In this document: positions 8,055 through 15,910 of the stretch, one piece after another
How the letters are laid out: each line of letters starts with the position of its first letter
Numbering within the stretch: the first letter of the stretch is position 1
Assembly (NCBI GenBank): GCA_018398765.1
Contig: JAHBMJ010002420.1
Coordinates: 1 to 19,082, forward strand
DNA length: 19,082 bases
Direction: 5' to 3'
Origin: Chromera velia
Lineage: Eukaryota; Sar; Chromeraceae
Notes under the pieces: model-generated
The model's input: only the letters and a program-made list of their open reading frames with translations
Told to the model about the DNA's origin: nothing
The model's database searches: none
Translations under genes and position numbers: made by a program

Positions 8055-9422
8055 TCATCCGTAGGAACTTGGTAGGTTGCACCCAATAGATCTGCGTCCT
8101 TTGAGACTCTCCGCAAACTCGTGCGCTGACGGATGGGCGGTCTGACGGTGCTCCGCCAGCTTTTGTTTCGTATCAAATCGGTCGCCGCACACCACTGCTT
8201 CACTTTGGAAAAATCTGTTCCCAACACCAGTGTTCGTACAGACCCGACAGCGGAATTCCTGCTTTACCTTTGCTCTCTCCCACTCGCTGAGTGTTAGAGA
8301 ATAGGACTCCCACTCTCCTGTAGACTTTCGTGTTGGCCACCCCTCGATTTTCCCCCAGATAAGCGGGTAAGAGGGGTGACTCAGAAACTGCTCAATCTCG
8401 TCCAGCTGCTGGGGACTCAATCCTTCATGGGTCGCAGGAGCAACCACGAGAGTGCGTGGTCTGTCAACCATGAAGTCGTGAACGATAGTACCCTCCGAAC
8501 CCACCCGGTCGTCTATCCACACAATGGGCGTGGCGGCCCGCCACCGGACTTTGATGTCTTTCTGCAGCTCCCCAGCCGTCTCACTCTTCTCAAACGGGGC
8601 GATGGGGAAATGGGGGAGGGGCGGTTGAACGTTGGGGGCTACACTGGTCTGAGCTTTTTCTTTCCAGCTAGTGTGCCACATGAAATTGCACAGCTTCTGA
8701 TCATGCCACTGCTTGAGTCTGGCAATCACAGAAGGAGAGTAGCGCAAAGTCACGGGCCCCCCAATGCTATCCACATCCTGCAAAAATGTGCATGCGTCGG
8801 GCCACTGGTTTCGCACCTGCCAGTGACAAGACACAAAGTCTCTGTCCCACTGGGTGTTGATCACACCATCAAGGTCGAGGAGGACCACGGGCTTTTCTGG
8901 CTCTTTGCGCTGCCAGGTGGAGAAAGTCGCGCGACCCTCCTCAAGTGCAGCCTCTCGACGAATCCATTGATTGGGGCACTCCTGTGCCCTCCACTTAGGA
9001 GGGCTCCCGGAAGTTTCCATCCCAAGCACCCGTCGGAACGCCCGCCGAACGGTCTCGCTGTCCATGTGACAGAGGTAAAACTTATGCTCATAAGGTACCG
9101 AGTTCTTCTCAAAAAAAGATTCCTCCTCTTTCTCGAGCCGTGAAAACAACTCCTCGTCCCATTCACGGGGGCGGAGACGGTGCAGCGTCAGCTCCTTTTC
9201 GCTGAACCCGAGTGCCCACAGCAAAACAGGGTCATCAATAGAATCTCCATACGGACTTTTGAGGCCCCCTTCCAACTCTCCCAAGGCATCGCGAGTAAGT
9301 TCCACTAACTTCCTGACAGAGGATGCTTGGCGATTTCCGCCGAGCCATCGAGGAACACCTTGGCTCTCTCTCCAAAATTGTAATACTGCTCTTTTCTCTC
9401 GGGCAAGTGATAATGCGAGCAA
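8055..9422 (-). CDS. HAD-superfamily domain protein with C-terminal zinc-finger-like segment
   Basis: This 455-codon frame has a clear HAD signature. Motif I is VVLLDLDGVIN (Asp183, Asp185), the motif II region is FMWHTSW (249-253), and the acidic motif is PIVWIDD (Asp304, Asp305). A THEGLSPQQLDEIEQFL ending (331-347) is typical of the small HAD domains seen in 'Swiss Army Knife' RNA-repair-like proteins. The catalytic Asp pair and the DD are kept, so phosphotransfer or phosphatase chemistry is plausible; the substrate is unknown. Residues 391-430 hold CxxC (392, 395), then Cys412-x12-His425-x4-His430, which matches C2H2 spacing except for a long gap after the first Cys pair. Residues 80-170 are charged, helical and unrecognised. 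The true N-terminus is uncertain: the first 30-35 codons of this frame do not look conserved, and an overlapping frame upstream looks more protein-like. The stop lies just inside the end of the outer repeat arm. Confidence 0.78.
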   Translation of the reverse strand: MLALSLAREKRAVLQFWRESQGVPRWLGGNRQASSVRKLVELTRDALGELEGGLKSPYGDSIDDPVLLWALGFSEKELTLHRLRPREWDEELFSRLEKEEESFFEKNSVPYEHKFYLCHMDSETVRRAFRRVLGMETSGSPPKWRAQECPNQWIRREAALEEGRATFSTWQRKEPEKPVVLLDLDGVINTQWDRDFVSCHWQVRNQWPDACTFLQDVDSIGGPVTLRYSPSVIARLKQWHDQKLCNFMWHTSWKEKAQTSVAPNVQPPLPHFPIAPFEKSETAGELQKDIKVRWRAATPIVWIDDRVGSEGTIVHDFMVDRPRTLVVAPATHEGLSPQQLDEIEQFLSHPSYPLIWGKIEGWPTRKSTGEWESYSLTLSEWERAKVKQEFRCRVCTNTGVGNRFFQSEAVVCGDRFDTKQKLAEHRQTAHPSAHEFAESLKGRRSIGCNLPSSYG

Positions 9423-9495
9423 GCCTCCCGCAGAGGCTCACCGTTTTTGTACACCAGCTTGAACCACTTCCCGGCCTTCTCTCCCTCCACTTTAC

Positions 9496-9619
9496 CTGCT
9501 GTTTCAGACGCCATATTTGTGATGATGTGCGATGACGTCTCAAATGAAAAGTGACGCTGAGTGCATGGGGTCAAGTCGGCATGCAGGGACAGGAAGCCCA
9601 ATAACAGAGCTTTCACCAT
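9496..9619 (-). CDS. candidate 5' exon of the HAD-domain gene
   Basis: A frame from ATG 9619 (MVKALLLGFLSLHA, signal-peptide-like), with an internal ATG at 9514 (MASETA), reaches a consensus donor CAG/GTAAAG at 9496/9495. An acceptor GCAG ending at 9386 gives a 110-nt intron, and the junction is phase-consistent (phase 1) with the HAD frame. Against this, the frame stays open through the proposed intron to 9305 and reads like real protein (WFKLVYKNGEP, LREACSHYHLPERKEQYYNF). A true frameshift near 9310-9330, or a sequence error there, is the alternative. The signal-like start fits poorly with a zinc-finger protein, so ATG 9514 may be the real start. Confidence 0.35.
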
Positions 9620-10425
9620 TCTGAGTCTGCTTAGTCTACACTTTTAATAATTAATAATACGGCTACGCAGCAGCAGTCGATCACCCTTGAGGAGAAGCCA
9701 ACCGTTCCGTCTTTCCCTCTCCTGAGTCCGCTCAAAAAAAAAAGTGTCGCCATTGGAGAAAAGTGCCCCTCAAGCAGCTCGCACGGAGCACTGGACCGTA
9801 CACCTTGCTGTTTCTTGCATTCATGCATGAGCAACACCTCAACGATTCAGCCTGTGCCACAATGTGCCACACCCCCTGTACGTTGCAATCTGTTGCACAT
9901 GGCCTGTTGCAACGTCTCTCTGATTTGTCGAGTTGTCAAGGAATCCTAGGCAATGTAAACTTATGTTGGAATGGCTCGTTCATTTGAAGACGTCTTGTCA
10001 GTGGATTTTAAACCAGACAATTAAGTTGCTCAGGGGTTTGTTCAGGTTCGGCCAATCAGCCAGAGAGATACCGCAACAGTCTCTGAGATGCACACAGATT
10101 CCCACTCTGCCAGCAGAGAGTTGGAGGTCAGCGGGAATGGAAACGGAGAACAAAAGTGGTCCTCCTGTTCCTTCTCACTTGATCAGCACAGCTGCGGATC
10201 CATTCGATGAACGCAAACAAACATGTTTACGCCATTCTGTCTGTCTCATAAAGATTGTCGCACTTCGGTTGTTACATTGCGTTACTTCTCTTTCGGGCTT
10301 GCTTCCGGATTTATTGGCGTCACTGTCAACACTTTCGTCTGTTGAAGCACGACTCCGTCATCAGTTCGCCTGCCTGCCTGCCTGAGTCAAACGAAGCTCG
10401 GAAGGACGGAAAGAGACTGGCCGAA
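9620..10425. other. spacer between divergent HAD and LRR genes
   Basis: About 0.8 kb separates the two divergently oriented genes and probably holds both promoters. An AT-rich stretch TTAATAATTAATAATA at about 9643-9658 lies 25-40 bp upstream of the - strand ATG. A (CCTG)3-4 tract lies at 10370-10384. Short frames here have no recognisable character. Confidence 0.4.
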
Positions 10426-10807
10426 ATGGGATCGAGAGAGATGATTATTGACACGGAGCTGCAAAAAGTAACACTGCGGATCCTCGTAGGGCACTCGGTA
10501 CCGTCGTCAGAGGTCAGAAGGGCACCCGGACAGTCTAGACGAATGAGAAGCGCGCATGGAAAGAAACAACTTGAAGGCAGAAATCTCGGTCTTGCAGGTC
10601 CTTTCCTGGTATCGTGCAGTGTCACCTTGATTGGATTTTCGGGCAGCACGTTTCTTCGCAAGCGACACAAATATCTGAGCTCTGCTCGAAACGTTTCCCT
10701 TCGTCTTTTTTTCTTGCCCGTCTACGTCTGGCTTTTCGACGTAGATGCCACCTCTGAGTTCTCTGAGATGAATCCGGATTCGATGCTCGTCTCGTTTGCC
10801 TGGGAAG
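10426..10807 (+). CDS. candidate first exon of the LRR gene
   Basis: The frame from ATG 10426 (MGSREMIIDTELQKVTLRIL) is open to a donor GGGAAG/GTAGGA at 10807/10808, phase 1. An acceptor-like CTTGCAG at 10597 suggests that 10513-10597 might instead be an intron, with donor GAG/GTCAGA at 10512. That option breaks the frame, so the uninterrupted reading is preferred. No domain is recognised. The start codon choice is weak because the frame extends upstream to 10255. Confidence 0.35.
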
Positions 10808-11014
10808 GTAGGAAAAAAGTCGTGCAGGCTTCCTTGAATATTAGCCTCCCACACTCTCTCTCCCTCTGTGTCTGTGTCAGAGAAACAGAAAAAGAGAGAA
10901 AGATGCAAAGGCGTATGTGTGAATGCCCTCAGTACGCTTGTGTATGGAATGATCCATCTAGCTTCCTTGCTCCGAACTCGCTTTTCATTGTTTTTTGTTT
11001 GCGTGTTTTTGCAG

Positions 11015-11086
11015 ACCGTCTCTCGCTGTTCCTTCTCCAGAAATGGGTTTGGCCTTGCTTGGGTGGTCCTCGCTTTCATCAGGAAG
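11015..11086 (+). CDS. candidate internal exon of the LRR gene
   Basis: It is bounded by a good acceptor (TTTTTGCAG) and a strong donor (GAAG/GTATGT) and is 72 nt long, so it does not alter phase. From the upstream exon it reads DRLSLFLLQKWVWPCLGG. All three frames are open, so the frame cannot be fixed here. Splice-site quality is the main evidence. Confidence 0.4.
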
Positions 11087-11302
11087 GTATGTATGCCGTT
11101 TTTCTCTTTTTTTCGGGGGGTGCCTTTGTCTAGATGCACTGGCGTCCTTAATGCAGTCAAAGGAGCATCAATCCAATACAGGAATGATTCAATCGTAGGT
11201 CTGATCGAATGTCCTTGGGGCTGTGAATGTCGTTTCTTTTTCCTGTTGATTTTCATGAATATCTCTCGACTGCGTTTTTTGTTTGGATTTTATTCCATGC
11301 AG

Positions 11303-11342
11303 GGATGGGCGTCCTGCCCTTTCGAGATGCTGGACATCTCAG
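11303..11342 (+). CDS. candidate 40-nt LRR exon
   Basis: It is bounded by CCATGCAG and TCAG/GTCAGT. In one frame it reads GWASCPFEMLDIS and ends in phase 1; its PFEMLDIS end is the typical strand part of an LRR. That frame disagrees with the phase-1 exit of the preceding candidate exon, so one of the two models is wrong or an exon is missing. Confidence 0.4.
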
Positions 11343-11354
11343 GTCAGTCAGACG

Positions 11355-11368
11355 NGGGGGGGGGGGGG
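11355..11368. other. ambiguous base followed by a poly-G run
   Basis: An N at 11355 is followed by 13 G residues, directly after a candidate donor site in an intron. The homopolymer length is probably not reliable and may mark an assembly or base-calling problem. It may also be able to form a G-quadruplex. Confidence 0.8.
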
Positions 11369-11622
11369 AACTCGATCGATAGAGTTGTGATTGTTAGGTG
11401 CTGGTCTTTCTCTGTCCTTGTGCATCCTGGTCTTTTTCTTTGTCTGTTTCCCCTTTAGTGTCCGCCTTCTGCCTCTGCCCCTTTTCGTTCTTCTCTGTGC
11501 CTCCATCGCTGTCGGATTCTCCCATGCACCCTACTGTCTGTCATGTTTGCATGCCCCCGATTCGCCCCTTTTTCCCTTTCCCACGTCCACTCATATGCCT
11601 CTCTGTCGTTCATTGCTTGCAG

Positions 11623-11892
11623 AGTGCCCCCTATCTGCATCCAAAACTTTTCTCCTCCTTCGGTCCCTCCCGGCCTCGACAGAGAAAGTAATCCTCGGTT
11701 GGTCCTTCCTGCCTGTGCGTAAACAAACCAAATACGACACAACTAAAAATGTCCTCAGGCAGATTTGCAAACTGGTATTCAAAAGCAGGCAGAATTTGGT
11801 ATCGAGAGGCCGCCAGATTGAGGCAAGGCAGAAGGGCTTTGACAGGTATGGCCACACAGAAGACCCCTTGACAGAAGGATCTGACACACACA

Positions 11893-11945
<53 letters not shown>

Positions 11946-12003
11946 GAGCGGGACGGATGGAGCAGTGAGAAGCAGCACGAGACAAAGAAGATTGTGGAAA
12001 AAG
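11623..12003 (+). CDS. candidate LRR exon with uncertain 3' end
   Basis: The acceptor TTGCTTGCAG ends at 11622. In the phase-1 frame the exon begins ECPLSASKTFLLLRSLPAST. Joined to the preceding LDIS end this gives a textbook LRR (LDISxCxLSxxxxxxLLxSLP). The frame stays open to a strong donor AAAAG/GTAGGTA at 12003/12004 that fits the next exon. On the way it crosses the (CA)n(GA)n tract, giving THTH and RERE repeats, so a shorter exon is likely. A GTAATC donor after 11687 is one option but needs another frame. Confidence 0.4.
11884..11943 (+). repeat. (CA)n(GA)n compound microsatellite
   Basis: A run of about 13 CA units passes directly into about 16 GA units. It lies in an intron or in the low-complexity end of a candidate exon of the LRR gene. 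Reverse-strand frames encoding LSLSLS/CVCVCV come only from this tract. Confidence 0.9.
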
Positions 12004-12087
12004 GTAGGTAAAAAGGCCGAAAGGTCAAGACGTAAGAAGTGGCCGTCTCGTATCCCTTCTCTCTCTCTCTTCTGTTGCATGGTGCAG

Positions 12088-12195
12088 GCCCCTCGTCAGT
12101 TCGAGGTGGGGGTCTGTCTCTGCTTCTGAACTTTCTGGAGGGTCTGCGGAGTGGTCGGAGTCGTCTCCCAATTTTCAAATCTCTCGAATTTGCTG
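12088..12195 (+). CDS. LRR-encoding exon
   Basis: This 108-nt exon has acceptor GGTGCAG and donor GCTG/GTCAGG; both boundaries are phase 1. It encodes GLSLLLNFLEGLRSG, then LPIFKSLEFAG, the helix part of one LRR followed by the strand part of the next. The length of 36 codons equals about one LRR module, so the intron pattern follows the repeat. Confidence 0.6.
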
Positions 12196-12441
12196 GTCAG
12201 GGGGGTTGGAAGAGGGAAGCACTAAGCAACAAGCGGCGGTACAAGTGTAAGAGAAAGGATTGACAGTGGATGCGTGGAGAGTCAGAGAATCGGTCAGAGA
12301 TATGGAGAAGCCGAAATTAAAAGGCAAAGATTGAGATGCTCATCGTTGTTCTTGCTGTCCGTCAGCCTAATCGATCGTATTCCTGTTCTTGGACGGGCCT
12401 TTAAGCTCTGCTCTGAATTTCAACGCTTTTGCGGCTCCCAG

Positions 12442-12590
12442 GTCTCACAAATTTCCGAAATCGCAAAATACAACCAAACTTGTTCGTGGATCCATCTCCT
12501 GCATGTAACCAGCTGATGCTTTCGGCCCTGTCGAGTCGTCCCAAATCTTCCCGGCTCTTCCTGGACACCTCCAAAGCCTCTGTCTCACCG
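12442..12590 (+). CDS. LRR-like exon
   Basis: Acceptor CTCCCAG and donor CACCG/GTCAGT bound a frame that enters in phase 1. The other two frames have stops. It includes NQLMLSALSSRPKSSRLFLD, which has LRR spacing. It exits in phase 0 while the next exon needs phase 1, so either a small exon is missing in 12591-12847 or one boundary is wrong. Confidence 0.45.
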
Positions 12591-12596
12591 GTCAGT

Positions 12597-12622
12597 CCAC
12601 ACACACACACACACACACACGC
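12597..12622 (+). repeat. (CA)n microsatellite in an LRR-gene intron
   Basis: About 12 CA units start a few bases after the candidate donor at 12590. Confidence 0.85.
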
Positions 12623-12847
12623 ATAGGCATCTCTCTCTGCGACAGTGTGTCGCGGGTTTTGTTGTATGCCACAGCATGTGTCTGTGTGCATCGTTTGTTT
12701 GCATTCCACTTTGTTGTGATACGTCTCTTCCTGTTTCTGCGTGACTATGCGCGTGCCTGATTGGAGTATTAGCAGCATTTCGACTCATGTACATCCTCAT
12801 GACGTCCCCTGCTCATTCATTCTCTGCTCTCTGCTGTCTGAGTGCAG

Positions 12848-12949
12848 GATTGAGGCATCTCGGTGAGGAGTCGATGGGTCTGCTTGGGCAGTGTCTGGAG
12901 GGCCCTGGTGTGGTCTCTCGGGTTGCCTCTCGGCTGTGGGACACTGCAG
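12848..12949 (+). CDS. LRR-like exon directly upstream of the terminal exon
   Basis: Acceptor GAGTGCAG and donor CTGCAG/GTCGGT bound 102 nt, phase 1 at both ends; the other frames contain stops. It encodes GLRHLGEESMGLLGQCLEG, an LRR helix segment. It joins in frame (GCA G + TG) to the terminal exon at 13260. Confidence 0.6.
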
Positions 12950-12968
12950 GTCGGTTTGGAAGAGGAAG

Positions 12969-13005
12969 AGAAGAAGGAAGGAAGGAAGGAAGGAAGGAAG
13001 GAAAG
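12969..13005 (+). repeat. (GGAA)n microsatellite in an LRR-gene intron
   Basis: A purine-only tract, with seven or so GGAA units preceded by GAAGAGG variants, lies near the start of the last intron. Confidence 0.85.
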
Positions 13006-13259
13006 ATGTGTCCTGTGGACAGAGATTGAGGAGGAATCTTGAGTTTGTAGACATGTTTACTTGTCTCCCGGTCAACGGCATCTGAGGCGAGCAAATGAAT
13101 ATCCCTATTCGTCAAGCGAAGTTTTTCTTTCTTGCTTTTCGGCTCAACGGCATTGTGGGAATGTCTTTTCATTTTTTGCACCAGTCGAGAAGATGTGTTC
13201 CACCGATTCTCTGTTTTAACTCTCCGCGGGTTTCTGTGTCATTTGGGCCCTGGTTGCAG

Positions 13260-14986
13260 TGCGGCTTGCTGGTGGGCCAGAGAGGAAGCTGAAGAAGCGA
13301 TCCAGGTTGTCGACTTCTCTGAAATCTTTGGAAGTTTCTGATTGCGCTTTTGCTGATCAACTTGTCTCAGTGCTCTGCCTCCCCGAGGTGGGTTTTCTGA
13401 ATCCATTTCAAATTCAAACACTGAAACTGAAAGGAAATGACTTCAGTTCATCCAAAGGAAGCAAGTCGCTCTCTTTCTCGAAAAACACTTTTCCTCTTCT
13501 CCGGCATTTGGACCTTTCCCGTTGTTGTCTGAAGAGGGAAAGTGCATGGTACCGTCTCGTGAGATCTGTTGGGGATGGGCAGTTGGGGAATCTGGAAGGG
13601 TTGAATTTGAGTGAGGTGGCTTTAGATGAAGACCAACAGGTGGACGTCTCTTCGGTCCTGAATATCTCTAACCTTCCCCGTCTCCGAATTTTGAATCTCC
13701 TCGGTTGCCTTTTCAGAGACAAGGGGGCGAGAGAGCTAGTCCGATCTTTTAGCAATCCCCAAAGACCGCCGCTTGAGTGTGTCCAGGTCCATTTTGGCAG
13801 ACTGTCCCCCCTTTGTGCTCAAATTTTGGGGTCTGGGGAGCTTTCCTTTGTTTTGAATATTCAGGCAAACTGGGGGGGGGAGGCGGCAGTCGCGTTCCTG
13901 CAATCAGTCAGGGGTGCTTCGACGCCTTCAAAGTTGCGTGTGCTTGGTTTGACGCTAAATCGAATGGGGGATTGTGGCATTGAGGTGCTAGCAAGCACCC
14001 TTCAAGAAAGACGGTTGGGGTGTCTTCACACACTCTCTGTCAGTGGGAGGGGGGAAAGTTGGCTGAGAGAAAAAGAGAGACGTGCCTTCATACAAGCCCT
14101 CCAGGTAGCACCCCTGTCGATGTTATCCTCTCTGGATCTCTCAGGAAGAGGTCTCTACGATGCACATGTGGAGATGCTGTCAGGAGCTGTTCGGGCAGGG
14201 TGTCTGGGGGGATTACGTCATTTGACACTTGCATATAATTTCTTTTTGGGAAAGAAAGGTATCGAGGCTTTGATGTGTGCGTTTTGTGATCTGCCCGATA
14301 AGGGGCGGGAGCCTTCGTTGGAGTGGTTGGATGTGAGGTGCACGAGGGCGGGGGGGGGAATCGGCTCTGTTTGTGCCGCTTTGGAATCGGGTGGAGTGAA
14401 TAAGAAAATCAATTTGCGATTCTCGCGTTCTCGAGTAGACGACTGTGGCATGGAGAGGGTCCGCGAGGCCCTCGAGAGGGGGTCCCTCTCGGGAATGCGG
14501 GGGTTGGACTTCTCTTTCGGTACATTTAGGGGAGAGAAGGTGGTAGGATTATTGAGGGCGGTGTGTAGTCGAGGTCTCCCTGGTCTAGAGAATTTATGCC
14601 TGTCGGGGTCAACAAAGGGAGACAAGGGAGCAGCAGAGAGGCTGACAGGGGTTCTGTTGGAGGCCCTGGAGACGGGAAGCTTGCCGACTCTTGTTGAGCT
14701 TGGAGTAGCGTCATGTGAGCTTGGAGATTCGTTCCTTCTCTCTCTGGCAGAATCCGTTTCCTCATGTTGCTGGAAGAGAAAACGATTTCCTTTGCAGCTC
14801 TCCTCTCTCGATCTGTCTGCCAATTCGCTCAGTGCACAGGGAATCTCTGCCTTTTTCGATGCCCTTCAAGGAAATTCGGCAGCGTTTCCTCGTCTCAAAT
14901 GTGTCTTGCTTGAAGGAAACTGCCTCAATACAAAAGAAAAGAAGAAATTCTATGGGCAAGTTCAATCCATCAGGAATGTGAACTAG
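13260..14986 (+). CDS. terminal exon of a ribonuclease-inhibitor-type LRR protein
   Basis: The exon follows acceptor TGGTTGCAG (ending 13259) and is open for 575 codons to TAG at 14984-14986. It contains about 16 LRRs of the RI type with the LxxLxLxxNxLxxxGxxxLxxxL pattern. Examples are LRHLDLSRCCL (near residue 82), LRILNLLGCLFRDKGARELV (141), LRVLGLTLNRMGDCGIEVLA (225), LSSLDLSGRGLYDAHVEML (288), LVELGVASCELGDSFLLSLA (480) and LSSLDLSANSLSAQGISAFF (515). Such domains form a horseshoe scaffold for protein-protein binding. There is no nucleotide-binding domain, F-box, kinase or membrane segment in this exon, so any effector part would have to be in the upstream exons. The reverse-strand frames inside it are shadows. 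Confidence 0.88.
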
Positions 14987-15910
14987 ATATTTCGTTTTGC
15001 AGTTTTCTGAGAATCTTGCTTGCAAAACACATACAGCTGCATGTCATGTGACAAAAAGAGCTAGTACACGCAGTACTACGACTCTCAAATTGAGTCTCAA
15101 TATACAGAGTCTTGACAAAGAAAGATGAGCATGTATGCAAAAAAGATGTTTTAGCAACGTGTGTAATTCTTTTATTTAATTTCTTAATTTTGCGTGTATG
15201 GCATATAGTGAATCGTATTAGTGATTTGGATAGTAATTGGAATATACATCAAAAAATTTTGTTATACATATATTTCTAAACTCAACTTTTTTTATTTTAA
15301 AATAAAGTTTTTTGATTGTTTTTTTAAATAGAAAACTATACGCATTGCTTTAGGCATTGCCACGCAATTATATAAACTAAAAAAGATATTGAAATAGATT
15401 GAACGGGGTCCGGGGATAAAAGCATGTGAAAAACAATTAAAGTATGAACGACAACTACCAATTTTAAAAACTTTAAATAAAAAAAAACAAAAAAAAATTG
15501 GAAAACAATTGATATCCTACGACTGAATTTTGTGGCATTTTTTTGCATCAAAACGAGATTTGTTCATATCACGCCTCGATTTATGATATTAATTGTATTT
15601 ACAAACTTTGAAATCTAAAAAAAAAAATATTGTTTGAATCAATATAATAGGATATATGATTGTGTACGTCTATTTGATTATATCAAAAACTCTTTTAAAA
15701 CTTGAAGTCGTTGGATTTCAAGTTTTTCTAAAACTTTTTCAGAGATTTGATTTTCTTTTCTGAAAGTTTTGGTTTTGCGTTTTCTGTTTGCAGTACGTTC
15801 TTGCGCTACATGCTAGGCTACTAGCTAGTCTATATGCAGTGTATGAGCTCGATCTAATTAATGGCTGGCATGAACTGTACTATGGATCCGCTGCTAGGAT
15901 CCGCTGATAC
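14987..15910. other. AT-rich spacer between convergent genes
   Basis: This spacer separates the 3' ends of two convergent genes, the LRR gene and the ankyrin-like gene. From about 15160 to 15790 it is very AT-rich with many A- and T-runs and no believable frame. It contains a hairpin, AAAACTTGAA at 15697-15706 pairing with TTCAAGTTTT at 15717-15726, with a 10-nt loop. It may be an old transposon remnant or a terminator/matrix-type region; I see no paired ends. Confidence 0.5.
15697..15726. repeat. 10-bp inverted repeat (hairpin)
   Basis: AAAACTTGAA and TTCAAGTTTT form a perfect 10-bp stem with a 10-nt loop. It lies in the convergent 3' spacer, about 190 bp from the end of the - strand gene. 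Its role is unknown. Confidence 0.6.

Noticed and set aside
8376-9143. 255-codon plus-strand frame opposite the HAD gene
   Set aside because: Shadow of the HAD coding strand, which has clear motifs; this frame has none.
9314-9359. A 46-nt GT-AG intron joining the two frames of the HAD gene
   Set aside because: Length and phase do not restore the frame, and the size is below what its neighbours use.
9933-10385. 150-codon plus-strand frame in the divergent spacer
   Set aside because: Composition is not protein-like, no motif, and it ends in the CCTG repeat.
14218-14823. 201-codon minus-strand frame inside the LRR exon
   Set aside because: Antisense of regular LRR codons; no independent evidence.
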